From Gemmatimonas sp. (lineage in GTDB: Bacteria > Gemmatimonadota > Gemmatimonadetes > Gemmatimonadales > Gemmatimonadaceae): a stretch of DNA of 61,933 nt. Positions 27,896 through 36,833 of this stretch are shown piece by piece. The first letter of the stretch is position 1; every line of letters begins with the position of its first letter. Location: contig NZ_JAJTHI010000011.1 of NCBI RefSeq assembly GCF_021298855.1, forward strand, positions 1 through 61,933, written 5' to 3'. Made by a program: the position numbers and the translations under genes. The notes under the pieces were generated by a model. That model did no database searches and was not told the DNA's origin. It was given only the letters and a program-made list of their open reading frames with translations.

Positions 27896-28727
27896 GCTGC
27901 ATGGCTCCCCGCGTGAACGCGCCATCCCGATAGCTCCACGCCTGCACGGTGACCGTCTCGGCACTCGCCTCGATCACGTTCAGGGCACTCGGGCGCCTGC
28001 CCCGCATGCGGCTGGAGAGCGTGTTGGCGGCACTCACCAGCACACGATCGGCCACCAGCTCCACCCGCTCTTCATGGTCGTGCCCCGTGCAGACCACATC
28101 CACCGGCATGGTGGCGAGGGTATCGAGCACACGCCGCGGCTGCTTGAGCCCCCAGCGGTTGGAGAGTCGGCCGCGCACGACGTTGTGATGCACCACGAGG
28201 AGGCGCAGGTCGCGCGGCGGCGCGGCGGCAAGGCGGGCGTGTGCCTGCTGCAGTTGCGCGTCGGTGAGCCCGCCCTTCACGCGCCAGTCGCGCGGATACC
28301 AGGTGAGTGACTCGGGGTGGGTGCCCCACGCCGAGTTGAGCCCCACCATGGTCACCCCCGGCACCTGGACGGTGGGTTCGGTGTCCTCGCAGATGTATTC
28401 GCGATAGCGCGCATGCAGACGTGCGAACTCGCCGAATCCGAAGGGCGCGTGCCACCAGGCCGTATCGTGGTTGCCGGGCACCGTGATGACGGGCGCGACC
28501 GCGCGAAACTGCGCCACGATCTCGCGCGCCTGCTCGAACTCGTGCACCCGGGCGCGCTGCGAGAAGTCCCCCGACACCACGATGGCGTTCCAGCGCTGCG
28601 CGCGGGCCAGCACCAGGGCGGCGTCCACATGGGCCTGAACGAAGGGGTGCCCGCAGTGGATGTCCGACAGGTGCAGCACCCGCACGGTGGCCGGCGTGGA
28701 GAGCGCGGGCTCAGCCAAGCTTCGCAA
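27852..28727 (-). CDS. Calcineurin-like metallophosphoesterase
   Basis: A 291-residue two-metal phosphoesterase. Motifs in order are VLHLSDIHCGHP, VVSGDFSQRA, VPGNHDTAW, LLVVHHNVV and CTGHDHEERV, so all metal ligands are present. The family includes 3',5'-cyclic-nucleotide phosphodiesterases and DNA or lipid A-precursor hydrolases; the substrate here is unknown. The likely start is a TTG at 28727 that overlaps the upstream dehydrogenase gene by 17 bases. The 3' end overlaps the kinase gene on the other strand. Confidence 0.85.
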   Translation of the reverse strand: MRSLAEPALSTPATVRVLHLSDIHCGHPFVQAHVDAALVLARAQRWNAIVVSGDFSQRARVHEFEQAREIVAQFRAVAPVITVPGNHDTAWWHAPFGFGEFARLHARYREYICEDTEPTVQVPGVTMVGLNSAWGTHPESLTWYPRDWRVKGGLTDAQLQQAHARLAAAPPRDLRLLVVHHNVVRGRLSNRWGLKQPRRVLDTLATMPVDVVCTGHDHEERVELVADRVLVSAANTLSSRMRGRRPSALNVIEASAETVTVQAWSYRDGAFTRGAMQLTAARSAPGVPAPR

Positions 28728-29724
28728 TCACGGCGTCGGCGAACGCGTCGGTGCCCGCGGTGCCACCCAGATCGCGCGTGAGCACACGCCCCTCCCGGAT
28801 GGTGCTCTCGAATGCGTCGCGAATGCGTGTCGCGTTGTCGCGGTCGCCGATGTGCTCGAGCATCATGCAGGCCGCGAGGATGAGCGCCCCGGGGTTGGCG
28901 ATGTTCTTGCCGGCGATATCGGGGGCCGTGCCGTGCACCGCCTCGAAGATGGCCGTGTTGCGCCCGATGTTGGCGCCTGGCGCGAGCCCCAGCCCACCCA
29001 CCAGCCCGGAGATCTCGTCGGAGAGGATATCCCCGAAGAGGTTCGTGGTGACCACGACGTCGAACTGTTCGGGGCGCATGACCAGGTGCATGGCCATGGC
29101 ATCGATGATGCGCTCCTCGAACAGGATGCGCCCCTCGTACTCGCGGGCCACCATGCGCCCCACGTCGAGGAAGAGCCCCTGCGAGTACTTGAGGATGTTG
29201 GCCTTGTGCACCAGGGTGACCTTCTTCCGCCCGTGGGCCAGGGCGTACTCGAAGGCGTAGCGCACGATGCGCTCGCTCCCCTGCCGGGTAATGATGGCCA
29301 CCGACTCGGCCGCCGCCCGCGGGTCGTCGCCGATGCGCACGTAGTGCTCGACGCCGATGTACAGCCCCTCGGTATTCTCGCGCACCAGCGTGATGTCGAT
29401 GTTCTCGAAGCGGCCAGGCACGATGGTGCGCGCCGGCCGCACGTTGGCGTAGAGATCGAACGTCTTGCGCAGCGCCACGTTGATGGAGCGGAACCCCTCG
29501 CCGACCGGCGTTTCGAGCGGCCCCTTGAGCGCCACCCGTGTCTGCTTGATGGAATCGAGCGTGGCGTCGGGAATGGGGTCGTTCCAGCGGGCCACCCCCG
29601 CCATGCCGGCCACCTGCCGGTCCCAGGCGATATCGCACCCGGCCGCGTCGAGGATGCGAACCGTGGCGTCGGCAATCGAGGGACCGATGCCGTCGCCGGG
29701 GATGAGCGTGACGGGTGTGGGCAT
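28711..29724 (-). CDS. NAD-dependent isocitrate dehydrogenase type (IDH/IMDH family)
   Basis: A 337-residue decarboxylating dehydrogenase. It opens with PVTLIPGDGIGPSIADATV and has SINVALRKTFDLYANVRPA, where the Ser and Asn pattern favours isocitrate over isopropylmalate. VVTTNLFGDILSDEISGL and AVHGTAPDIAGKNIANP follow. Length fits the short NAD-type isocitrate dehydrogenases. No leucine-pathway genes lie nearby. ATG at 29724 gives the standard N-terminus. Confidence 0.88.
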   Translation of the reverse strand: MPTPVTLIPGDGIGPSIADATVRILDAAGCDIAWDRQVAGMAGVARWNDPIPDATLDSIKQTRVALKGPLETPVGEGFRSINVALRKTFDLYANVRPARTIVPGRFENIDITLVRENTEGLYIGVEHYVRIGDDPRAAAESVAIITRQGSERIVRYAFEYALAHGRKKVTLVHKANILKYSQGLFLDVGRMVAREYEGRILFEERIIDAMAMHLVMRPEQFDVVVTTNLFGDILSDEISGLVGGLGLAPGANIGRNTAIFEAVHGTAPDIAGKNIANPGALILAACMMLEHIGDRDNATRIRDAFESTIREGRVLTRDLGGTAGTDAFADAVIAKLG

Positions 29725-29810
29725 CACGAAGAATAGCCACTCCCGGCAGCGGGCCGATAGGAACGGGGAGTCCGACAGCGGGACAACGCCCCCCCGTGGC
29801 TGCGCGTTCA

Positions 29811-29840
29811 TTGACAAGCCGCCGCCCCATGCTGCATATG
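29811..29840 (+). promoter_or_regulatory. Promoter candidate TTGACA-N18-CATATG before cstA
   Basis: A perfect TTGACA (29811-29816) stands in a GC-rich gap, 18 bases before CATATG (29835-29840). A start near 29847 would leave a leader of about 25 bases to the cstA GTG. Confidence 0.4.
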
Positions 29841-29872
29841 GGCACGTCGGTTCCCACCTTTCCCCCCTCCGC

Positions 29873-31945
29873 GTGACTCGACTGCTGAAAGTCCTCCCCT
29901 GGCTGGCCCTGGCCGCCCTCGGCGCGGGTTCCCTGGCCTTCGTGGCCGTGAACCGTGGTGAGCAGGTCAGCGCGGCCTGGCTGCTGACCGCTGCCGTGTG
30001 CACGTACCTCATTGGGTACCGGTTCTACAGCCGCATCATTGCGCACGACATCTTCAACCTCGACGCCGAGCGGGCCACGCCCGCCGAGCGGCTCGAGGAC
30101 GGGCGCGACTACGTGCCCACCAACAAGTGGGTGGTATTCGGGCACCACTTTGCCGCCATTGCCGGCCCCGGCCCGCTCGTGGGGCCGACCCTGGCCGCCC
30201 AGTTCGGTTTCCTTCCGGGAGCGATCTGGATTCTGGTGGGGGTGGTGCTGGGAGGCGCCGTGCAGGACTTCGTGATCCTGGCCGCCTCCGTCCGTCGCGA
30301 CGGCAAGTCGCTGGGACAGATGGCGAAGGAGGAGATCGGCACGGTGGCCGGTAGCACGGCCCTCATCGCCGTGCTGGGCATCATGATCATCCTCATCTCG
30401 GTGCTGGCGCTGGTGGTGGTGAATGCGCTGCGCGACAGCCCCTGGGGCACCGTCACGATCGGCCTCACCATTCCCATCGCGCTGCTCATGGGGCTGTACA
30501 TGCGCTACGTGCGCCCGGGCGCGGTGCTCGAGACCACGGCCATCGGTCTCGTGCTGCTCGGCGTGTCGCTGTGGGCCGGCAAGTGGGTATCGGAGTCGGC
30601 GGTGTGGGCGCCCGTCTTCACGCTCGACGGCACGACGCTGTCGATCGCCATCATGATCTATGGCTTCGCGGCCTCGGTGTTGCCGGTGTGGCTGCTGCTG
30701 GCGCCGCGCGACTACCTGTCGGCGTTCGTGAAGGTGGGGGTGGTGGTGGCCCTGGCGATCGGCATTCTGTGGGTGCTGCCGCCGCTCGAGATGCCGGCGG
30801 TCACCAAGTTCGTGGACGGCACGGGCCCCGTGTTCTCCGGCAAGCTCTTCCCGTTCGTGTTCGTCACCATTGCCTGCGGCGCGATTTCGGGGTTCCACGC
30901 GCTCATTTCCAGTGGTACCACGCCCAAGATTCTCAAGCGCGAGTCCGATGCCCGCCTCATCGGCTACGGCTCCATGCTCACGGAGTCGCTGGTGGCCACC
31001 ATGGCGCTCATTGCGGCCTGCGTGCTCACCCCGGGCATCTACTTCGCGATCAACTCGCCCGCCGGCGTGATCGGCACCACGGCCATGGCCGCCGCCGATA
31101 CGATCAACAACTGGGCCCTGTTCAAGCCCATCACGGCCGCGGAACTCGATGCCCTGGCGAAGGCCGTGGGGGAGAACTCGCTGCTGTCGCGCACGGGTGG
31201 GGCACCGTCGTTGGCGGTGGGCATGGCGCACCTGTTCTCGCAGGCGCTGGGCGGCGAAGCCACGATGGCGCTCTGGTACCACTTCGCCATCATGTTCGAG
31301 GCGCTGTTCATCCTCACCACGCTCGACGCCGGCACGCGGGTGGGTCGGTTCATGCTGCAGGACATGCTGGGCAACATCTGGAAGCCGCTTGGCAAGGTCT
31401 CGTCGTATCCCGCCGGCATCTTCGCCAGCGCGCTGTTCGTGTGCATGTGGGGCTACTTCCTGTACCAGGGCGTCACCGACCCGCTCGGCGGCATCAACTC
31501 GCTCTGGCCGCTCTTCGGCATTTCCAACCAGCTGCTGGCCACGGTGGCGCTGTGCGTGGGCACCACGGTCATCATCAAGATGGGGAAGGCGCGCTACGCC
31601 TTCGTGACGCTGCTGCCCATGGTGTGGCTGGTGATCGTGACGATGACGGCGGGGCTCACCAAGATCTTCTCCAGCGACCCGAAGCTGGGCTTCCTGTCGC
31701 ACGCCGCGCTCCTCAAGCAGCAGATCGCGTCGGGCACGTTGCCGGCCAACATCAAGACCGTGGAAGCGGCGCAGCGCATGATCTTCAATGATCAGCTCGA
31801 CGCGGGTGTCGCCGCCTTCTTCCTGGTGTCGGTGATCGTCATTCTGGGGGCGTCCATCAAGGAGTGGCTGGCCGTGACGAGCGGCCGCAAGGCCACGGTG
31901 TCGAGCGAGACGCCGTTCGTGCGCACCCAGCTCACGGGCGCGTGA
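29873..31945 (+). CDS. cstA: CstA-type carbon-starvation transporter
   Basis: A 690-residue integral membrane protein with many hydrophobic helices. Signatures include YRFYSRIIAHDIFNLD, RATPAERLEDGRDYVPTNKW, VFGHHFAAIAGPGPLVGPTLA and SSGTTPKIL. Members take up pyruvate or peptides during carbon starvation. The GTG at 29873 is used because it places the first helix at the N-terminus. A ybdD-type gene follows directly, the usual partner arrangement. Confidence 0.93.
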   Translation: MTRLLKVLPWLALAALGAGSLAFVAVNRGEQVSAAWLLTAAVCTYLIGYRFYSRIIAHDIFNLDAERATPAERLEDGRDYVPTNKWVVFGHHFAAIAGPGPLVGPTLAAQFGFLPGAIWILVGVVLGGAVQDFVILAASVRRDGKSLGQMAKEEIGTVAGSTALIAVLGIMIILISVLALVVVNALRDSPWGTVTIGLTIPIALLMGLYMRYVRPGAVLETTAIGLVLLGVSLWAGKWVSESAVWAPVFTLDGTTLSIAIMIYGFAASVLPVWLLLAPRDYLSAFVKVGVVVALAIGILWVLPPLEMPAVTKFVDGTGPVFSGKLFPFVFVTIACGAISGFHALISSGTTPKILKRESDARLIGYGSMLTESLVATMALIAACVLTPGIYFAINSPAGVIGTTAMAAADTINNWALFKPITAAELDALAKAVGENSLLSRTGGAPSLAVGMAHLFSQALGGEATMALWYHFAIMFEALFILTTLDAGTRVGRFMLQDMLGNIWKPLGKVSSYPAGIFASALFVCMWGYFLYQGVTDPLGGINSLWPLFGISNQLLATVALCVGTTVIIKMGKARYAFVTLLPMVWLVIVTMTAGLTKIFSSDPKLGFLSHAALLKQQIASGTLPANIKTVEAAQRMIFNDQLDAGVAAFFLVSVIVILGASIKEWLAVTSGRKATVSSETPFVRTQLTGA

Positions 31946-31970
31946 TGTACGCGACGTGGAGTCGGCGCTG

Positions 31971-32210
31971 ATGCCCGCTGCTCCCGTCGGGACGGGGGCT
32001 TCGCCGTCCGCGTCGCCCGTTCGTCGTTGGCTCGCCGCCTGGCGGCGGGCCGCGGCGGTGGTGCGACGCATGATCGGCGTGCCCGACTATGACACCTACC
32101 TCGTGCACATGCGGCACCGCTACCCGGGGTGCGCACCGCTCGACCGTGAGACGTTCGAACGCGAGCGGCTCACGGCGCGCTACAAGGCCACCGGTTCTCG
32201 CTGCTGCTGA
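31971..32210 (+). CDS. ybdD: YbdD/YjiX family small protein
   Basis: A 79-residue protein of the family normally encoded after cstA. The core RRMIGVPDYDTYLVHMRHRY and the ending RYKATGSRCC are diagnostic. Its role in CstA-type transport is not known in detail. A GTG at 31956 is an alternative start. The last 31 bases overlap the end of the convergent MFS gene. Confidence 0.88.
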   Translation: MPAAPVGTGASPSASPVRRWLAAWRRAAAVVRRMIGVPDYDTYLVHMRHRYPGCAPLDRETFERERLTARYKATGSRCC

Positions 32211-33406
32211 GGGGGGGCACTGCCGGTCGCGGCCATCCACGCCGCGGCCGCCAGCGCCACGGTGGCGCCCATGCCGAAGGCGGTGCTGGCCGACCAGCCA
32301 TCCCATACCGCGCCGAAGAGCACACTGGCCGGCAGCGCCGCCACGCCCACCACACCGTGATACCAGCCGAACGCGGTGCCCCGCCGCCCCGCCGGTACGA
32401 GGTCGGCGACCAACGCCTTCTCGGTGCCCTCGGTGAGTCCGAACACCACGCCGTACGTGGCAAAGAGCGCCCACGCGTGCCACTCGGCGGTCGCGAGGGC
32501 AAAGCCGGCGTAGACCGCGGCATAGAGCAGCCATCCGGCAATGAGCAGCGGTCGTCTGCCGACCGTATCGGAGAGTGCCCCGCCGGGGGTGGAGGCGGCG
32601 CTCTTCACCAGATGCAGTACGACCCACAGCAGCGGGATGAGGGCGGTGGACACCCCCAGCTGCGAGGCGCGCAGCAGGAGGAACGCGTCGGTGGAGTTGC
32701 CCAGCGTGAAGAGCACGATGGGGGCCATGCTGCGCCAGAAGTCGCGCGGCAGCGGTGCGGCCGCGGGCCGCGGCGCCACCGGGCGGGGCGGCGTCTCGAG
32801 GGGGCGCTCGCGGACCCACACGGCGGCCACCAGCACGGCCAGCGCGCCCGGCACGGCGGCCACCCAGAACACGTCACGCACGGGCATCCCCGCCCACTGC
32901 AGACAGGCCAGGGCCACCAGCGGGCCCACCACGGCACCAGCATGGTCGGCGGCGCGGTGGAAGCCGAACGCGCGCCCCCGTTGGCGGGCAGGCACCGATG
33001 CGGCCAGCAGCGCATCGCGCGGCGCCCCGCGTATGCCCTTCCCCACCCGGTCGGTGAGCCGAATGGCGAGCACCTGCCCTCCCGTCTGGGCCACCGCCAC
33101 CAGGGGCCGCACCAGTGAGGCGAGCGCATACCCGGCCACGATGAGCGGCTTGCGGCGAGCGACCCTGTCCGACCACCATCCACTGGCCACCTTGAGCAGC
33201 GCCGCCACCGCCTCCGCGGCGCCCTCGATTACCCCCACCATGCGCACCGACGAGCCCAGCGTGCCCACCAGAAAGAGCGGGAGAAGCGGGGCGATGATTT
33301 CGCTCGAGGCGTCGGTGAGGAAGCTCACGACGGCGAGCGCGAGGACGTTCCCGCGTGGGCGCCACGCGGCATCGGCAAGATCGTGGTGAGGGGCGGCTGA
33401 TGGCAC
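32180..33406 (-). CDS. Major facilitator superfamily transporter
   Basis: A 408-residue protein with about 12 membrane helices. The loop-2/3 motif RLTDRVGKGIRGAPRDALLA and its second-half counterpart GALSDTVGRRPLLIAGW are typical of MFS drug- or sugar-efflux-type carriers. The GTG at 33406 is the only start that keeps helix 1 (NVLALAVVSFLTD). Its 5' end overlaps the divergent peptidase gene by up to seven bases. The substrate is unknown. Confidence 0.88.
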   Translation of the reverse strand: MPSAAPHHDLADAAWRPRGNVLALAVVSFLTDASSEIIAPLLPLFLVGTLGSSVRMVGVIEGAAEAVAALLKVASGWWSDRVARRKPLIVAGYALASLVRPLVAVAQTGGQVLAIRLTDRVGKGIRGAPRDALLAASVPARQRGRAFGFHRAADHAGAVVGPLVALACLQWAGMPVRDVFWVAAVPGALAVLVAAVWVRERPLETPPRPVAPRPAAAPLPRDFWRSMAPIVLFTLGNSTDAFLLLRASQLGVSTALIPLLWVVLHLVKSAASTPGGALSDTVGRRPLLIAGWLLYAAVYAGFALATAEWHAWALFATYGVVFGLTEGTEKALVADLVPAGRRGTAFGWYHGVVGVAALPASVLFGAVWDGWSASTAFGMGATVALAAAAWMAATGSAPPQQQREPVAL

Positions 33407-34596
33407 AGGGACCTCGAGGCGCCGATGGCATGTCGGCGGCCGGTGATGCGTGGGGCTCTGCGCTCACCGATGTTGCCGTGGCGCACCGGAGCTGGACACT
33501 CGACCAGCAGATCCGGTTGACGCAGACGCCCGCTCCTACCGGCAACGAAAGTGCCCGGGCGCGTCTGGTGCAACTGGCACTGCGGCGCGCCGGCGCCTCC
33601 ACCGTGCGCCTCGATGCGGCCGGGAACGTCTGCGTTGTGCTCGGCGAGGGAACGCGGCCCCCGCTGGTGTGCATGGCGCATCTCGATGCCGTGTACGAAG
33701 ACGGCGCCCCGATGGACCTGGTGCCGGTGCACCGCGACGGCCCCGTCATCCGTGCCCCCGGCATTGGCGACAACGGACGCGGGCTGGCCGCACTGCTCAC
33801 ACTGGCTCGGCTCCTGCGCGCGCCGGAGCTCGCCGCACGCCTGACGCGCCCCGTCCACCTGGTGGCCACCGTGGGCGAGGAGGGAGACGGCAACCTGCGC
33901 GGGGCGCGCGCCTGGTTCGACGACGCCGCCCGGCAGGGGATGACGCCGCACGCCGTGATTGCCATCGATGGGCCGGGGGACGAGTCCATCGTGCATCACG
34001 CGGTCGGCTCGCATCGTCTGCGCGTCACCCTGCACGGAGAAGGTGGACACAGCTGGGTGCAGGCGGACGCGGCCAATCCCATTCACGCGTTGGGCGGGTT
34101 CATTGCGGCGGCCGCCCGTCTTGGCAACGTACGATCCCGCGACGCGGTCGTGCATGTGACGCGCATGCACGGCGGGGAATCGCTCACCGCCATTCCGCAG
34201 CAGGCGTGGGTGGAGATCGATGTGCGCGGCACCTCCTCCGCGCGCATCGAACAGGTACGTCACGATCTGCGGCGACTCGTGGCGTGGCATACGCTGCCAG
34301 GGTTGCGGGCCGAGGTCACGGTGCTGGGTGACCGGCCGGCAGGGACACTCGATGCCGCGCACCCGCTGGTCGAGGCGGCCGCGCACGCCACGGCCCGTGT
34401 GGGGTGCACCCCACGCTCGGCGGTCGCGAGCACGGACGCCAATGTGCCACTGGCGCGCGGCATCCCGGCCATTGCCGTTGGTGCCGGTGGACGCGGCGGT
34501 GGTGCACACTCCCGCCACGAGTGGTACGACGACGCCCATGGCGCACGCGGCATTGAGCGACTGCTGCGCCTCGTGCTGTTGCAGGCGGCGGGGTAA
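33400..34596 (+). CDS. M20-family metallopeptidase
   Basis: A 398-residue M20 peptidase or deacylase. Metal-site motifs are VCMAHLDAVYED, IGDNGRGLAALLTLA and VGEEGDGNLRGARAWF, with a dimerisation domain (GEGGHSWVQADAANPIHAL) and a C-terminal His-containing end (AHSRHEWYDDA). The set resembles peptidase T-like or acylase enzymes. GAGGGG lies 8 bases before the ATG at 33400; ATG 33430 is an alternative that avoids overlap with the divergent MFS gene. Confidence 0.88.
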   Translation: MAQGPRGADGMSAAGDAWGSALTDVAVAHRSWTLDQQIRLTQTPAPTGNESARARLVQLALRRAGASTVRLDAAGNVCVVLGEGTRPPLVCMAHLDAVYEDGAPMDLVPVHRDGPVIRAPGIGDNGRGLAALLTLARLLRAPELAARLTRPVHLVATVGEEGDGNLRGARAWFDDAARQGMTPHAVIAIDGPGDESIVHHAVGSHRLRVTLHGEGGHSWVQADAANPIHALGGFIAAAARLGNVRSRDAVVHVTRMHGGESLTAIPQQAWVEIDVRGTSSARIEQVRHDLRRLVAWHTLPGLRAEVTVLGDRPAGTLDAAHPLVEAAAHATARVGCTPRSAVASTDANVPLARGIPAIAVGAGGRGGGAHSRHEWYDDAHGARGIERLLRLVLLQAAG

Positions 34597-34599
34597 CGG

Positions 34600-35988
34600 C
34601 TACTCGGCGAGGTGGGTGGCGGCGTCGAGCAACTCGAGGGCCGGTGCGCTGGGGGCCGTGCGGAAGAACACCGACCGGTGTGACGCGTTCGGATGGACAC
34701 GCAAGTACTTGTCGCGCCATCGCGCGGCGAAGCGCTCGGCATCGACAGCGGGCACCATGGCCCACACCGCGCCGCCGAATCCCGCACCGAAGGCGCTGGC
34801 GGCCGTGGCCCCAAGGTCCCGCGCATACCGCTGCAGGTGCACCGTTTCGGCGATCTGATTCTCGAGCGCGCGCTCGGCGCCTGCCTGTGATTTGTCCACC
34901 AGCCGCCCGAACTGCGTCAGCTGCCCGGCCGCGAGCGCCTCGGCCGCCTGCGGCACAATGACGAACGTTTCGTCGAAGAACTGCCCGAGCCGCGCGGTGA
35001 GGTGGCCCGCCGAGAACTCCGCATCGGCGGCGGCTTCGGCAGCCGTGAGCAGCGGCGCGGGCACCTCATCAAGCGGCGTGTCGCCGGCGGCGGCAACAAA
35101 CGCCTCGCGCAGCGTGCGCACCGGCAGCTGTCCGGTGGCGTTCCACGCGTCCACCAACCGGCGTGCCGTGCGGGCCGCCCGGTTGTAGCGCTCCTTGGCC
35201 GCACCGGTCTTGGCCGCCACGACGCCACTGACGCCGATCACGAAGGTGTGGGTGGCAGGCCACCCGACCGATTGCTCGAAACGCACCGGCGCCCACGAGA
35301 AGACATCCAGCCGTGCCCGCTCGCAGCAGAGAATGGCCGTCTGATCCTGCGCGCCACCCATGGTCCCCACCCCCTTCTCGCCGGAGAGCACGCCATAGTC
35401 CATGCCGTTCTCCAGCGCCCCCACATAGCCGGCAAGCGCCGCGCGGTCCGTGATGGCCTCGCGCCAGAGCGGATGCGATTCCAGATCGCCGAGCGCGGCG
35501 AACGCCAGCGTGAGGCCGACGGTCAGCGCGCTGGAGCTGGAGACACCGGCCGCCGGGGGCAGGTTGCTGGCCAGGGAGATGTCGGCGCCCTGCAGGCGGT
35601 CGCCGAAGTTGCGCTGCAGCCGGTTGAGCACCGTGCGCGGATAGATCACCCACGGAGCCGCCCCGCGCGCATTCGCATCGAGTGACAGCGAGATCGCCTC
35701 GCGACGGCGCGCGTCGCGCAGCACGACGTGCCGGTCGTCGCGCGGGCGCGCCACCAGGACGATGCCGCGCTCGACGGTGCACAGCAGCGAGCGGCCACCG
35801 GCATAGTCCACGTGCTTGCCCAGCACTTCGATGCGACCGGGGATGATCCAGCTGCGTCGTCCGTCCCGTGGGATACCTGCCTCATCGAGGACCCGGTGGG
35901 CATCGCGCAGCAGCGCCCGATACGCCTCGGCGGCGGCCACCGGAAACGCCGCGTCGGCAAGGGACCGGCGCACGAACAGTTCGTTCAC
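34600..35988 (-). CDS. GHMP-family sugar kinase, galactokinase-like with altered sugar site
   Basis: A 462-residue GHMP kinase. The N-terminal signature reads IIPGRIEVLGKHVDYAGG where galactokinases have GEHxDYNxG, so the sugar-contacting Glu is Lys here. The ATP loop LPPAAGVSSSSALTVGL and the GAGFGGAVWAMVP motif are intact. It should phosphorylate a sugar at C1, but not necessarily galactose. The GTG start is one base past the stop of a nucleotidyltransferase gene, which could use the sugar-1-phosphate product. It is the last gene of a four-gene minus-strand group. Confidence 0.82.
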   Translation of the reverse strand: MNELFVRRSLADAAFPVAAAEAYRALLRDAHRVLDEAGIPRDGRRSWIIPGRIEVLGKHVDYAGGRSLLCTVERGIVLVARPRDDRHVVLRDARRREAISLSLDANARGAAPWVIYPRTVLNRLQRNFGDRLQGADISLASNLPPAAGVSSSSALTVGLTLAFAALGDLESHPLWREAITDRAALAGYVGALENGMDYGVLSGEKGVGTMGGAQDQTAILCCERARLDVFSWAPVRFEQSVGWPATHTFVIGVSGVVAAKTGAAKERYNRAARTARRLVDAWNATGQLPVRTLREAFVAAAGDTPLDEVPAPLLTAAEAAADAEFSAGHLTARLGQFFDETFVIVPQAAEALAAGQLTQFGRLVDKSQAGAERALENQIAETVHLQRYARDLGATAASAFGAGFGGAVWAMVPAVDAERFAARWRDKYLRVHPNASHRSVFFRTAPSAPALELLDAATHLAE

Positions 35989-35989
35989 G

Positions 35990-36799
35990 TCAGGGCCGGG
36001 GCTCGATGTCCTGCAGCCGTGCCGCCACCGCGGCAATGTCGCCGCGATGCGACAGGTCGAGCACGGGCGCCGCGAGGCGTACCGCCCGCACCGGGACTCC
36101 GTCCCGTACCGCCATGGCGACCGCCTCCGGCAACTCGTATTCGCCCCGCACCGAGCGCGGAACCCAACGGCACGCATTCACGATTGCGGGGGTGACGGCC
36201 CACAGGTTCATGCCCACCCATCGCGCCGCCTCCGAGCCCAGATCGAGTGTGTCGCCCGGCTTCTCCACGATGCCGTGCAGGTATCCGTCGTCTCCCACCT
36301 CGAGCACGGCAAAGGCGCGCACGCGCTCCGCATCGATATTGCCCGCGCGGACCAGCACGTCACGATCGAACGCCACCACGCCTGCCGTTGCCTCGGCCGC
36401 CAGCAGGCGGAATGCCTCCACCGGGTAGTAGTTGTCGGCATTGAGCACGAGGAACGGCTCCTCGCCGATGACGTCAGCGGCGCTGGTGACGGCGTTTGCG
36501 GTGCCGATGGGCTCGGCTTGGACGGCAAACCGGATACGGGTGCGGACCGGCGGCGCCTCCTCCACGAAGTGGCGACGCATGCCCTCATGCTCGGGGCCGA
36601 TGACCAGCATGACGTCGGTGATCCCCGCGTCCGCGAGGGCCGAGACGACGTACTCGAGGAACGGGCGCCTGATGGGAATCATCCCCTTCACGCCGGATTC
36701 GGCGGCTGCCGATTGCGTTGCGCTCAGCGCGGCGTCGGCATCGGCGCGGCGCATGCGGGTGCCAAGCCCTCTGGCCATGATGACGGCGGTACGAATCAT
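35990..36799 (-). CDS. Sugar-phosphate nucleotidyltransferase
   Basis: A 269-residue NTP_transferase-fold enzyme. The nucleotide loop is AVIMARGLGTRMR; other sites are the acceptor-side LVLNADNYYP and VAFDRDVLVRAGN. It probably makes an NDP-sugar from the kinase product next door; base and sugar specificity cannot be read. It lies 34 bases after the GH109-like gene and one base before the kinase gene. Confidence 0.85.
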   Translation of the reverse strand: MIRTAVIMARGLGTRMRRADADAALSATQSAAAESGVKGMIPIRRPFLEYVVSALADAGITDVMLVIGPEHEGMRRHFVEEAPPVRTRIRFAVQAEPIGTANAVTSAADVIGEEPFLVLNADNYYPVEAFRLLAAEATAGVVAFDRDVLVRAGNIDAERVRAFAVLEVGDDGYLHGIVEKPGDTLDLGSEAARWVGMNLWAVTPAIVNACRWVPRSVRGEYELPEAVAMAVRDGVPVRAVRLAAPVLDLSHRGDIAAVAARLQDIEPRP

Positions 36800-36833
36800 G
36801 GTGCGGAACGCAGCGGGTGGGAACGCGCAGGAC

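Noticed and set aside
28352-32071. Very long minus-strand open frame (1239 codons) across isocitrate dehydrogenase and cstA
   Set aside because: It runs antisense to cstA and out of frame through the dehydrogenase and metallophosphoesterase genes, has Arg/Gly/His-rich low-complexity translation and no motif. High GC alone keeps such frames open.
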